NCBI GenBank assembly: GCA_022072225.1
Contig: JAJVIC010000013.1
Location: forward strand, 1-64,000
Reading direction: 5' to 3'
DNA length: 64,000 nt
Source of the DNA: Bacteroidia bacterium
GTDB taxonomy: Bacteria; Bacteroidota; Bacteroidia; SXHM01
Notes under the pieces: generated by a model
What the model was told of the DNA's origin: nothing
The model's input: only the letters and a program-made list of their open reading frames with translations
The model's database searches: none
Made by a program: the position numbers and the translations under genes
Shown here: positions 27,071 to 35,778 of the stretch, piece by piece
Layout: each line of letters opens with the position of its first letter
Numbering within the stretch: position 1 is the first letter of the stretch

Positions 27071-27474
27071 AGAAGTCACATATTATAGCTATTATAATTA
27101 TTGCTGTTGCCATTGGTGCAATTCTAAGCACGGTTGCGGATTCGAGTACCTATGCATCCTTTGCAATGGCCGAACAGAACTCAGGGAAAGAATATCATGT
27201 AGTAGGTAAACTGGAAAAAGACAGTGCTTTGGTTTATAATCCGCAGGAAAATGCAAACCTGTTTACATTCTACTTGAAAGACACTGAAGGCACTGTAAAA
27301 AAAGTGCTTTATCACGGAACCAAACCACAGGATTTCGAACGAAGCGAACAAGTTGTTTTAGTTGGAAAAATGAAAACTGACGGTTTTCAGGCAAACACAA
27401 TTCTGATGAAATGTCCTTCAAAATACAATGACGGCAAACCAGCCGAGATGAAGGAATACAAGGCTGAAAGCTAA
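27067..27474 (+). CDS. ccmE: Haem chaperone CcmE, CxxxY type
   Basis: 135 aa. One N-terminal membrane anchor (about 5-25), then the CcmE OB-fold: EYHVVGKLEKDSALVYNPQ, then FTFYLKDTEG, KKVLYHGTKPQDF and QVVLVGKM. The haem-binding site reads C116-P-S-K-Y120 instead of the HxxxY found in E. coli, so haem would attach through cysteine. Such CxxxY CcmE proteins are known in a subset of bacteria and archaea and tend to occur in systems without CcmH. It overlaps ccmD by 4 bp and ccmF by 1 bp. Confidence 0.92.
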   Translation: MKKSHIIAIIIIAVAIGAILSTVADSSTYASFAMAEQNSGKEYHVVGKLEKDSALVYNPQENANLFTFYLKDTEGTVKKVLYHGTKPQDFERSEQVVLVGKMKTDGFQANTILMKCPSKYNDGKPAEMKEYKAES

Positions 27475-29894
27475 TGGATATAACTTATGTAGGCGAACAC
27501 CTGTGGGCAGGTAATACAGGCAACTTTTTTATTGTGCTTTCATTTTGCGGTGCACTTTTGTCAGCACTCTGCTACTTTATTTTTTCTCAAAATGAAGTTG
27601 ATAATGCATCCTGGAAATCACTGGGAAGAATTGGCTTTTACATTCACGCATCGGGCGTATTAGGAATTATCGGCACATTGTTTTATATGCTGCTCAACCA
27701 CTTTTTTGAGTACCATTATGTGTGGCAACATTCCAATACCGAAATGCCGATGCGCTACATTTTATCATGCTTTTGGGAAGGACAGGAAGGAAGTTTTCTG
27801 CTTTGGACATTCTGGCATGTAGTGCTCGGTTTCATTCTCATTTTTACATCAAAAAATTGGGAAGGTCCCGTAATGTCAGTAGTTGCGTTGGTACAAATTT
27901 TTCTTGCATCCATGTTGTTAGGTATTTATGTTTTAGACTACAAAATAGGTAGTAATCCCTTCCTGCTTTTACGCGATGTACCCGATTTTGCTAATCTTCC
28001 TTTTCTTCAAAACGAAAACTATCTTGCTAAATTAGACGGGCGCGGTTTAAATCCATTATTGCAGAATTACTGGATGACCATACATCCGCCAACGCTGTTT
28101 CTCGGTTTTGCTTCAACGCTTATTCCTTTTGCTTATGCCATTGCAGGTTTGTGGAAAAAAGATTTCAACGGCTGGATGAAACCTGCTCTGCCATGGACTT
28201 TTTTCGGTGTGATGATTTTAGGTACGGGAATTCTGATGGGTGGTGCATGGGCTTATGAAGCATTAAGTTTTGGTGGTTTCTGGGCTTGGGATCCTGTTGA
28301 AAATGCCTCACTTGTTCCATGGCTAACGTTTGTGGGCGCAGCACACGTAATGGTTATTCATAAAAACAAAGGACAATCATTGCTTATTACTTTTATTCTT
28401 ACCATCATCACTTTTATTCTGATACTATACTCAACGTTTCTTACCCGCAGCGGAATTCTGGGCGACAGTTCTGTTCACGCTTTCACTGATTTAGGAATGA
28501 GCGGACAACTGTTAGTTTATTTACTTACCTTTCTTCTGCTCGGAATAGTTCTCATTGCCATCAACTGGAAACATTTTCCAAAACCGGAAACAGAAGAAAG
28601 CGTTTGGAGCCGCGAATTCTGGATGTTTGTTGGGGCTATGGTATTGTCTGTTTCTGCATTTCAAATCATCTTCACTACTTCTATTCCTGTTATCAATAAA
28701 ATTTTCGGGTCTAACATTGCGCCACCTACCGACCCTATTCAACACTACAATTCTTTTCAGGTTTGGGTAGCTGTGATTGTTGCGCTACTCATCGGACTTG
28801 GGCAATATTTCAAATTCAAGAAAACAGAAATGAATGTTTTCCTGAAGAATATTTCAATAAGCTTTTTCGGATCAATTATTATTACCGGACTGCTGACAGT
28901 TATTCTTGATTTATTAAGTGTTCAGCAAATCCCTTATATCGTCTTACTTTTCAGCTCAGTGTTTGCTATTACAGCAAATACAAGCTATTTTATTTCCGTT
29001 CTAAAAGGAAAAGTTAAGCTATCGGGGGCATCGGTGGCACACGTTGGCTTTGGGATGATTTTGCTCGGTGCATTGATTTCCATGTCAAAAAGCGAAGTGA
29101 TTTCACGCAACACTTCGGGAGTTGATTTGGAAAAATTAGGTGAAGATTTTCCGAATGCAGAAAACATAATGCTTGTAAAAAATGATACTTTGAGCATGGG
29201 TGGTTGGTTTGTTACTTACAACGGAAAGAAAAAAGAAGGTGTAAACATTTTCTATGAAATTGATTATTTCTCAAAAGACGCAAACGGAAAATATTCAAAA
29301 GATTTTACCCTCTATCCTCGCATACAAGTAAATCCCCGCATGGGAAATGTGGCAGAACCTGCAACCAAGCACTATCTCGGAAAAGATATATACACACATA
29401 TAACTTATGCAGAATTAGACGAGGAAAAAGAAAAAAATCCTGAAGAATATAAAAAGGCAAGAACTGTTACGCTTGCTCCGGGCGACACAGTTTTCGGAAG
29501 CAACAGCATAATTATTTTTGAAGGGCTTGATAAGAATGTAGATAAAACAAAGTACAATCTTGCCGAAAAAGATATTGCAGTTGCTGCACAGATGCGGGTA
29601 GTAGATGTAAAAAACAATTCGTTTACGGCTCGCCCTGTTTACAGCATACAGAGTGTTTATGCAGTTCCGTTTGCAGATGAAATAGCTGAACTCGGATTGA
29701 AATTCATCATCAGTAAATTAATTCCTGAAAGCGGAAAAGTTGAACTGGAGGTATATGAAAAGAACTCAAACCTTAAGGAATTTATTATTCTGAAAGCAAT
29801 TGTGTTTCCGGGCATCAATATTCTTTGGGCCGGTTGTCTGATTATGGTTATCGGAACAGTGTTGGCAATACGACACAGACTGAAACAATTTTAA
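27474..29894 (+). CDS. ccmF: Cytochrome c haem lyase subunit CcmF
   Basis: 806 aa. Many membrane helices, with the CcmF hallmarks WEGQEGSFLLWTFWH (about 102-116), LNPLLQNYWMTIHPPTLFLGF, the WWD-like haem motif GGFWAWDPVENASLVPWL (about 265-282) and TFLTRSGILGDSSVHAF. A large periplasmic domain (about 530-780) precedes the last helix. CcmF ligates haem to apocytochrome c. Longer than the E. coli protein (about 650 aa), as is usual in this phylum. The last ccm gene here; ccmG and ccmH are not present in the window. Confidence 0.95.
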   Translation: MDITYVGEHLWAGNTGNFFIVLSFCGALLSALCYFIFSQNEVDNASWKSLGRIGFYIHASGVLGIIGTLFYMLLNHFFEYHYVWQHSNTEMPMRYILSCFWEGQEGSFLLWTFWHVVLGFILIFTSKNWEGPVMSVVALVQIFLASMLLGIYVLDYKIGSNPFLLLRDVPDFANLPFLQNENYLAKLDGRGLNPLLQNYWMTIHPPTLFLGFASTLIPFAYAIAGLWKKDFNGWMKPALPWTFFGVMILGTGILMGGAWAYEALSFGGFWAWDPVENASLVPWLTFVGAAHVMVIHKNKGQSLLITFILTIITFILILYSTFLTRSGILGDSSVHAFTDLGMSGQLLVYLLTFLLLGIVLIAINWKHFPKPETEESVWSREFWMFVGAMVLSVSAFQIIFTTSIPVINKIFGSNIAPPTDPIQHYNSFQVWVAVIVALLIGLGQYFKFKKTEMNVFLKNISISFFGSIIITGLLTVILDLLSVQQIPYIVLLFSSVFAITANTSYFISVLKGKVKLSGASVAHVGFGMILLGALISMSKSEVISRNTSGVDLEKLGEDFPNAENIMLVKNDTLSMGGWFVTYNGKKKEGVNIFYEIDYFSKDANGKYSKDFTLYPRIQVNPRMGNVAEPATKHYLGKDIYTHITYAELDEEKEKNPEEYKKARTVTLAPGDTVFGSNSIIIFEGLDKNVDKTKYNLAEKDIAVAAQMRVVDVKNNSFTARPVYSIQSVYAVPFADEIAELGLKFIISKLIPESGKVELEVYEKNSNLKEFIILKAIVFPGINILWAGCLIMVIGTVLAIRHRLKQF

Positions 29895-29909
29895 ATTTCA
29901 ATAAAGAGT

Positions 29910-29917
29910 TATCTTTG
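29910..29917 (+). promoter_or_regulatory. -7 box TATCTTTG for the toxin-antitoxin pair
   Basis: Exact TAnnTTTG match 14 bp before the antitoxin ATG and just after ccmF, giving the TA pair its own promoter. TTTG and CAAAG flank it as a small inverted repeat (TCTTTGTAAAAAACAAAG), a possible operator. Confidence 0.5.
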
Positions 29918-29931
29918 TAAAAAACAAAGCC

Positions 29932-30126
29932 ATGACACGTATTGAAAAAGCCATAGAGAAATTAAAACATCTTCCTAAAAAAGACCAAAATCGTTTTGCT
30001 GAAATGGTATTGGATGAAGTAATTTGGCAGGAAACTTTCAGAAAAACAGCTAACAAACTTGACGAGTTAGGCAAATCAATTCTTGAAGAAATACAGAAAG
30101 GCAAATTCAAAAGAATGCCTCACTAA
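29932..30126 (+). CDS. Putative antitoxin of a RelE/ParE-type TA pair
   Basis: 64 aa, highly charged and helical (TRIEKAIEKLKHLPKKDQNRFAEMVLDEVIWQ ...). It precedes the toxin gene and overlaps it by 1 bp (TAATG). I do not see a clear DNA-binding fold, but size, charge and position are those of small Bacteroidota antitoxins paired with RelE-like toxins. The C-terminal half would wrap the toxin. Confidence 0.7.
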   Translation: MTRIEKAIEKLKHLPKKDQNRFAEMVLDEVIWQETFRKTANKLDELGKSILEEIQKGKFKRMPH

Positions 30127-30404
30127 TGGCTGAGATAAAATCATTTGCCAATAAAAAATTCTGGGATAGCTATGCTGAACTTCCAAAAGAAATTCAGAAA
30201 CTGGCAGATAAAGCATACGAACTATTTAAAAATAATCCCCAACATCCAAGTTTGCATTTTAAGAAAATAGGGAAGAAACAACCTGTCTACTCTGCAAGGA
30301 TTACTGAAAACTTTCGCACACTAGGCTATTTAATTGATGGAAACATCTACTGGTTTTGGATAGGTGACCACAACAGTTATGATAAACTGATAAAGTCTAT
30401 TTAG
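30126..30404 (+). CDS. RelE/ParE-superfamily toxin
   Basis: 92 aa. The RelE fold pattern is visible: FWDSYAELPKEIQKLADKAYELFKNNP, then LHFKKIGKKQPVYSARITENFRTLGYLI and DGNIYWFWIGDHNSYDKLI. The conserved basic/aromatic positions (K-K, R-I-T..F-R, H-N-Y-D) resemble mRNA-interferase members, but ParE-like gyrase inhibition cannot be excluded. It sits between ccmF and the DUF2520 gene, interrupting an otherwise housekeeping row. Confidence 0.78.
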   Translation: MAEIKSFANKKFWDSYAELPKEIQKLADKAYELFKNNPQHPSLHFKKIGKKQPVYSARITENFRTLGYLIDGNIYWFWIGDHNSYDKLIKSI

Positions 30405-30406
30405 AA

Positions 30407-31174
30407 ATGGCAAAAATTACCATCATCGGTTCCGGAAATGTGGCAACTCACCTTGCCATTGCATTTTTAAAAGCAGGTCATCGTATTCTTTCTGTCATCA
30501 GCCGAAATGAAAAATATGCAGCGCAGATTGCCGAAAAAACACGCAGCAATTATTCATCAGACTTCACCTCGGTTCCTGCCGAAACTGATTTTATTATTTT
30601 GGCCGTAAAAGATGAAGCAGTTGCTGAAATTGCTGCGAAACTAAAAGCAGGGAATACAATAGTGGCTCATACTTCAGGAAGTGTTGAGATGAATGTATTT
30701 CAAAACCATGTTGCAAATTTCGGTGTATTTTATCCGCTGCAAACTTTTCACAAAGAAAAAGAATTAGAAATAAAAGAAGTGCCTTTTTGTATTGAAGGAA
30801 ATAACGAAACAAGCTCCAATGCTTTAGCTGAACTGGCAGAAAGCATTTCACCTAATACGCATTTTGTAAGTTCTGAAAACAGAAAGGTACTGCATCTAGC
30901 TGCTGTATTTGCCTGCAACTTCACCAATCACTTTTATGCGATTGCCGAAAAAATTCTGGCAGATAAAAATCTTTCACTTGATATTCTTCGTCCGTTGATA
31001 AAAGAAACCGCTTTACAGGTAATGACTAAAAGTCCTTCGCAATTGCAGACCGGGCCCGCAATTCGTGGCGATGAAAAGATTATGCAACAGCATTTACATT
31101 ATTTGTCAACACAACCTGAACTTGCGGAACTTTATAAAAAGATAAGCTCCAGCATCATTAAATTTAAACAATAA
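30407..31174 (+). CDS. Rossmann-fold DUF2520 protein
   Basis: 255 aa. An N-terminal NAD(P)-binding Rossmann domain (ITIIGSGNVATHLAIAFLKAGHRI, residues 4-27) and ILAVKDEAV, resembling ketopantoate/pyrroline-carboxylate reductase folds. The DUF2520 C-terminal helical domain follows (LHLAAVFACNFTNHFYAIAE ... IRPLIKETALQVMTKSP-like ... GPAIRGDEKIMQQHL). Cytoplasmic oxidoreductase-like protein with unknown substrate. It is followed by kdsC after 2 bp, a pairing frequent in Bacteroidota. Confidence 0.85.
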   Translation: MAKITIIGSGNVATHLAIAFLKAGHRILSVISRNEKYAAQIAEKTRSNYSSDFTSVPAETDFIILAVKDEAVAEIAAKLKAGNTIVAHTSGSVEMNVFQNHVANFGVFYPLQTFHKEKELEIKEVPFCIEGNNETSSNALAELAESISPNTHFVSSENRKVLHLAAVFACNFTNHFYAIAEKILADKNLSLDILRPLIKETALQVMTKSPSQLQTGPAIRGDEKIMQQHLHYLSTQPELAELYKKISSSIIKFKQ

Positions 31175-31176
31175 TA

Positions 31177-31701
31177 ATGTCGGCTAATTTTAAACAACTA
31201 TTAAAAAACGTTACCACTTTCATGTTTGATGTGGATGGTGTTTTTACAGACGGTTCGGTTTTTCTTTTTGAAAACGGACAGCCGGTAAGGCGCATGAATA
31301 TTAAAGATGGGTATGCAGTTCAATTAGCAGCAAAAAAAGGCTACCGCATTGTTATAATTTCGGGCGGGCGATCGGAAGCAGTGAAAACACGGTTGAAAGG
31401 TTTAGGTGCAACGGATGTATTTCTGGGTGTTGCTGATAAAACAGAAACCTATAACGATTACATAACCGAGAATAATCTTGACCCTTCTACTATACTTTAC
31501 ATGGGTGATGACATTCCTGATTATTCCGTAATGAAAAAAGCAGGTGTTCCGGTTTGCCCTTCTAATGCGGCAACTGAGATAAAAGAAATTTCAGTTTATG
31601 TTTCTCCCTTTGCAGGCGGGCAAGGTTGCGTACGCGATGTAGTTGAACAAACCTTGCGCGTACAGGGCAAGTGGATGGATGGCGATGCCCATCAGTGGTA
31701 A
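31177..31701 (+). CDS. kdsC: 3-deoxy-D-manno-octulosonate 8-phosphate phosphatase (KdsC-type HAD)
   Basis: 174 aa. HAD motif I is D18-V-D20 in FDVDGVFTDGSVF; motif II is IIISGGRSEAV, and motif IV is YMGDDIPDYSVMKKAGV. The short cap-less form of ~170 aa is that of KdsC, a tetrameric phosphatase making KDO for lipopolysaccharide. Cytoplasmic. The gene ends just before a strong bidirectional terminator shared with the HU gene. Confidence 0.88.
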   Translation: MSANFKQLLKNVTTFMFDVDGVFTDGSVFLFENGQPVRRMNIKDGYAVQLAAKKGYRIVIISGGRSEAVKTRLKGLGATDVFLGVADKTETYNDYITENNLDPSTILYMGDDIPDYSVMKKAGVPVCPSNAATEIKEISVYVSPFAGGQGCVRDVVEQTLRVQGKWMDGDAHQW

Positions 31702-31724
31702 TTAAAACAGAAACTGTATAAAAC

Positions 31725-31757
31725 AAAAAAACCATCGCCTGAGGCGATGGTTTTTTT
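31725..31757. terminator. Bidirectional terminator between kdsC and HU
   Basis: Perfect 8-bp stem CCATCGCC/GGCGATGG with a TGA loop, bounded by A7 and T7 runs; serves both convergent genes. Confidence 0.92.
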
Positions 31758-31775
31758 GTTAGTCGTAAGAATGAA

Positions 31776-32051
31776 CTATTTGTTCACTTTACCAGCAAGT
31801 TCAGCACCAGCTTTAAAACGTACTACTTTTTTAGCAGCAATTTTAATAGCTTTTCCTGTTTGTGGGTTACGTCCTGTTCTTGCAGCTCTTTTAGAAACTG
31901 AGAAAGATCCGAAACCTACTAATGCTACACGTCCGCCTTTTTTAAGCGCTGCGGTTGTTGTGTCAACAAAAGCGTCCAATGCTTTTTTTGCATCAGCTTT
32001 TGAAATTTTTGCGCTTGCCGCGATTGCGTCAACTAATTCTGCTTTGTTCAT
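31776..32051 (-). CDS. hup: HU-family nucleoid protein
   Basis: 91 aa. The HU fold is clear: [31 protein letters not shown], then [31 protein letters not shown] and [22 protein letters not shown]. The RNPQTG tip that inserts into the DNA minor groove is intact. It binds and bends DNA as a dimer. Monocistronic, with a 211-bp untranslated/intergenic stretch upstream. Confidence 0.96.
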   Translation of the reverse strand: MNKAELVDAIAASAKISKADAKKALDAFVDTTTAALKKGGRVALVGFGSFSVSKRAARTGRNPQTGKAIKIAAKKVVRFKAGAELAGKVNK

Positions 32052-32262
32052 TTTTTTTTGGTTTTTAATGGTTTAACAATTAGCAAATGTTTTCGGGGAC
32101 AAATATGTATCAGATACACTATCCATGCAAGTTTTAAGCAAAGAAAGTGTGCCTTTTGTTGATAAATCACATTTTTTGTTAATAACCACACCCGAAACAC
32201 GCATAAACAGGGCATAAACGAGGCGAATGTATGTTGGAACGCCTGTTATTGTTGAGTAAAAT

Positions 32263-33219
32263 TCAGAGGCATTTCCAATTTCCCTCTATTTTAAAGCCAA
32301 GCAGAAAATCTTTGACGGAAAGTTTTTTCTTTCCGGACAGTTGCAATTCTTTCACAGAAATAAAACCACCGTTTGCTGCTATATATATATAATCGCGGTT
32401 ATCAGAGGTGATGCTTCCGGTATCAAGTGAATGTTCACGTGCTACTTTTTCGCAGCGGAAGAGCTTTACTGAATACTTTTCGCCAGCGGGAGAAACGAAC
32501 TCTGTAAAAGCAGTTGGGTAGGGACTTAATCCGCGAATATGGTTGTGAATGTTATTCAGATGATTATTCCAATCTATTCTACAATCGTCTTTAAATATTT
32601 TGGGAGCTGCTTTGAGAAGCATTCCTTCTTTTACAAATTCACCCTGTGCGGTTTCTTTGTAGTTGTTTTTTTCAATTGCGCGGAGTGTTTTTACAACTAA
32701 TTCCCCACCTATTATCATGAGACGGTCATGAACTTCGCCTGCGGTTTCGTTTTCGCCTATTTGAGTTTTTTCGCTGAAGAGAATTTTGCCGGTGTCAATT
32801 TCTTTTTCAATGAAGAAGGTGGTTACTCCTGTTTCTTTTTCACCGTTCATGACGGCACGGTTGATGGGTGCTGCACCGCGATACTGCGGAAGCAAGGAGC
32901 CGTGTAAATTGAATGTTCCCTTGGGAGGCATACTCCAAACTACTTCGGGTAACATGCGAAATGCTACTACTACAAACACATCTGCATTTAATTGTTTCAG
33001 GGCGGAAAGAAAATTTTCGTCTTTGAGTTTTTCGGGTTGGAGAAGCAGAAGGTTATGTGCCAACGCGTATTCCTTTACTGCGGAAACAGAAAGTTTTTGT
33101 CCGCGCCCTGCCGGTTTATCGGGGACAGTAACAACTGCGGCAACATTGTAGCCTGCTTTTACAATTGCATCCAATGATGCTACTGCAAAATCGGGTGTGC
33201 CCATAAAGACAATCTTCAT
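32263..33219 (-). CDS. fmt: Methionyl-tRNA formyltransferase
   Basis: 318 aa from the ATG at 33219, which overlaps the MATE stop by 4 bp (ATGA) behind a GGAGG-like stretch; an in-frame ATG nine bases earlier is the alternative. FMT hallmarks: IVFMGTPDFAVASLDAIV at the N-terminus, FNLHGSLLPQYRGAAPINRAVMNGEKETGVT with the catalytic N-H, DTGKILF, and the C-terminal RNA-binding domain (IRGLSPYPTAFTEF). It formylates initiator Met-tRNA in the cytoplasm. Confidence 0.95.
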   Translation of the reverse strand: MKIVFMGTPDFAVASLDAIVKAGYNVAAVVTVPDKPAGRGQKLSVSAVKEYALAHNLLLLQPEKLKDENFLSALKQLNADVFVVVAFRMLPEVVWSMPPKGTFNLHGSLLPQYRGAAPINRAVMNGEKETGVTTFFIEKEIDTGKILFSEKTQIGENETAGEVHDRLMIIGGELVVKTLRAIEKNNYKETAQGEFVKEGMLLKAAPKIFKDDCRIDWNNHLNNIHNHIRGLSPYPTAFTEFVSPAGEKYSVKLFRCEKVAREHSLDTGSITSDNRDYIYIAANGGFISVKELQLSGKKKLSVKDFLLGFKIEGNWKCL

Positions 33220-34538
33220 TTTCTCCATCCTCCGTATTTTAAATATAGAAAGGCCATGCCTCCCATGAGTGCAAAATAAATGTATTCAACGCCCCAAACA
33301 ACAGCAAGTGACATTTTCCATTCAACAGCGAGGTAATAGGTAGCTATTAAATAGAAGAGGACGGTGAATATTTCAATGATAAGGGTAACTAATGTATTTC
33401 CGGTACCCGATACGCCTGAGAGCAGCATGTATGCAACGGAGAAGAGCAGCAATGAACCGGAGATGACATAGGTAAGTACGACAGACTCCTGAGCAACATC
33501 GGGCATGTTGGTAAAGAGGTAGATGGTCATGTACGGATAGATGGCATTGATGCCGACCACAATTACCGACAGCACAAGGCTTAACACAATGATGCGTTTG
33601 ATGAGGGGAATTACTTCGTGCTTTTTGCCTTGTCCTATTATATTACTGACAAGGGTATTGGTTGCGGAACCAAATCCGAGCAGGGGAACCATAAGTATCA
33701 TATAGACATTGCGGGTGATGTTGGAAACGGCTAATTCGCGCTCGCCCATTTTTTCAATGATAAGAAAGAAGATAAACCAGGAGGTAACCGAGGCGCACAT
33801 CTGAACCATTATAGGAGAACCAAGGCGAAATATTTCCATGAACTTCTTAAAGTCGGGATGGGATAGTTTTAAGAGGTTAAACTTTTCTACATTCTTATTA
33901 TAGATGGTATAGAGTATCATGTAAATGGCTGCGAGTGCTTCGGAAATAGTAGAGGCCAATGCGGAGCCGGCTATTCCCATTTGGGGGAAGCCGAGGTTGC
34001 CGAAGACCAGGCAGTAGTTAAGGATGATGTTTGCCAGGGCCATTACTATGGTAGTATAGGATATGATGCGGGTATCGGCAGTACCGGAATAGAAGGAACG
34101 GAAGGCGATAAGAATGAAGACAAAGAAGAAACCGAAGGAGCGGACATTGAGGTATTGTATGCAGGCTTCGAGGACTTCGGGCGACTGAACGAACCAGGAA
34201 AGAAAGACTTTTCCGGTGAAGAGGCAGATGGCGATGAGCACCAGAGAAAGTATGGTCAGGAAGTAAAGCGTTTGGTGAGCGATGCTTCCTATTTCGCTTT
34301 GCTTTTGTTCGCCATCGAGGCGGGCGATAATGATTTGTGCGCCTATGCCAAAACCAAAGCCGAGCATGAGGAGGAGAATGAAGAATAATCCTGAGATGGC
34401 GGAGGCGCCCATGGCTACTTCGCTTACGCGGCCGAGGAATGCGCTGTCGGTTACGTTAATGACGGCCTGAGCCATTCCACCGATAATGAGCGGATAGGAA
34501 ATTTTCCAAATGTCTTTATAGGTGTAGGTACCCTGCAT
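33216..34538 (-). CDS. MATE-family multidrug efflux transporter
   Basis: 440 aa, about 12 membrane helices. The start matches the family: IWKISYPLIIGGMAQAVINVTDSAFLGRVSEVAMGASAIS. The second-half repeat MGERELAVSNITRNVYMILMVPLLGFGSATNTLVSNIIGQGK is also conserved. It exports cationic drugs or metabolites using a Na+ or H+ gradient; the substrate is unknown. Its 3' end overlaps fmt, and the -7 box lies at 34555-34562. Confidence 0.92.
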   Translation of the reverse strand: MQGTYTYKDIWKISYPLIIGGMAQAVINVTDSAFLGRVSEVAMGASAISGLFFILLLMLGFGFGIGAQIIIARLDGEQKQSEIGSIAHQTLYFLTILSLVLIAICLFTGKVFLSWFVQSPEVLEACIQYLNVRSFGFFFVFILIAFRSFYSGTADTRIISYTTIVMALANIILNYCLVFGNLGFPQMGIAGSALASTISEALAAIYMILYTIYNKNVEKFNLLKLSHPDFKKFMEIFRLGSPIMVQMCASVTSWFIFFLIIEKMGERELAVSNITRNVYMILMVPLLGFGSATNTLVSNIIGQGKKHEVIPLIKRIIVLSLVLSVIVVGINAIYPYMTIYLFTNMPDVAQESVVLTYVISGSLLLFSVAYMLLSGVSGTGNTLVTLIIEIFTVLFYLIATYYLAVEWKMSLAVVWGVEYIYFALMGGMAFLYLKYGGWRK

Positions 34539-34554
34539 GTTTTTTTGAGGAGGG

Positions 34555-34562
34555 CAAAGATA
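34555..34562 (-). promoter_or_regulatory. -7 box TATCTTTG for MATE-fmt
   Basis: Exact TAnnTTTG on the minus strand 16 bp before the MATE ATG; no clear -33 element. Confidence 0.45.
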
Positions 34563-34578
34563 GGTTTTAGAGCAGCGT

Positions 34579-34770
34579 TTTTACCGCAAAGGCGCAAAGG
34601 TGTTTTAACACAATGAGCACAGGGGTAAGAGAGTTGCACAGAGTTTTTATTACCGGCAAGGCGCAAAGTTTTTTTTTACCACAGAGGCACGGAGGCACAG
34701 AGATTTTTACCGCAGAGGGCGCAGATGTTTTTTTTCTCGCAGAAGCGCAGAGAGCGCAGAGAGTGATGCT
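34579..34770. repeat. Degenerate array of ACCGCAGAGGCGCAGAG-type repeats
   Basis: At least five imperfect copies of ACC(G/A)CA(A/G)AGGC(G/A)CA(A/G)AG separated by T-runs fill the gap between the MATE gene and the lipoprotein gene. Same family as the palindrome at 13833-13900. The distal end (34765-34795) resembles the TTCGACTACGCTC family. No gene. Confidence 0.65.
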
Positions 34771-34797
34771 TCTCGACTAGGCTCGAAGTGAGAATGT

Positions 34798-35778
34798 TTA
34801 CAGGTTGAGGATTACGAACTCGAGCATGTGTTGCATGTCCTGGTTGATGGCGTTGTTGGGATCGTTGTGGAAGGTGGTGAAGTAGATGTTGCCGCTGTTG
34901 CCTGAGGAGGTGCCGTTGGTGAAATCGCTTTTGCGGAGCATGAGGGCGGGAAGGCCATTGGTGGATACTACTACTTCCCAGTAGGCGGCATCAAAGTTCT
35001 GTATGATTTCCCACTCGTTGAGGTCGTAATAGATGTTCATGGTATTGGTTCCCATGAAGGCTTGGAAATCGGGGGCAACGATGGTTCCGGGAAGGGTAAC
35101 GGATGAGCCGGATTTGGAGCTGCAGAGTTTGGTATCGGGGATGAAACCACCGGGGCGGTTGCAATCGCCTGTGTGCATTCCTGTGAGGTAGCTTACTGCC
35201 CAGTCGGATACATAGATGCTGCCGCCATCGGTGATGTATTGAGCAAGGCTGTCATAAGCTGCGGGGTCGGTGAGGTCGGGGGCACCGCAGTTGATGAAGA
35301 TGGCATCGAACTGTTGCATGTATGAGAGAGAAGACAGTGCTCCGCTGCCGATGGGTGTAATAGTATAGCCGAGTGAGTTGGTGATGATGTTCTGAATAGC
35401 ATCATAGCTTCCGGGAACGAAGGCTATTTGTCCGCTTTGGGTTAGTTTGCTCTGGAGGTTGGTGAGGGTTGTAGTTTGGTTGTGGAGGATGTCTATTTCA
35501 ATGATGGTTTGAAAGAGTTTGCCTTCACCGGTTTGGATAATGAGCTGGTGGTGGCCAACGGGAACTTCAAGACTAAAGAAGCCAAGGGTGTTGGAGGTAG
35601 TTTGGTATTTTATTCCTTTGTGATTAACAAATACGCTTGCTCCTGAAATGGTTTTGCCGGGAATGTTGGCATATACGGTGCCTTCTACGGTGCCCATGAG
35701 TAAATCATTGGCGGGGTCTTGTTTGGTGCAGGAGGTAAGGACGAGGATGGTGAGGAGGAGGCAGAGGATATTCTTCAT
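34798..35778 (-). CDS. Lipoprotein with carboxypeptidase-regulatory-like domain
   Basis: 326 aa from the ATG at 35778 (MKNILCLLLTILVLTSC, lipobox LTSC); the frame is open nine codons further upstream. Residues about 30-110 form a CarboxypepD_reg-like beta sandwich (GTVEGTVYANIPGKTISGASVFV ... FFSLEVPVGHHQLII). The rest looks like a class I glutamine-amidotransferase-like/ThuA-like fold (FDAIFINCGAPDLTD, then LAQYITDGGSIYVSDWA), without an obvious catalytic triad. Predicted surface or outer-membrane lipoprotein; function unknown. Confidence 0.75.
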   Translation of the reverse strand: MKNILCLLLTILVLTSCTKQDPANDLLMGTVEGTVYANIPGKTISGASVFVNHKGIKYQTTSNTLGFFSLEVPVGHHQLIIQTGEGKLFQTIIEIDILHNQTTTLTNLQSKLTQSGQIAFVPGSYDAIQNIITNSLGYTITPIGSGALSSLSYMQQFDAIFINCGAPDLTDPAAYDSLAQYITDGGSIYVSDWAVSYLTGMHTGDCNRPGGFIPDTKLCSSKSGSSVTLPGTIVAPDFQAFMGTNTMNIYYDLNEWEIIQNFDAAYWEVVVSTNGLPALMLRKSDFTNGTSSGNSGNIYFTTFHNDPNNAINQDMQHMLEFVILNL

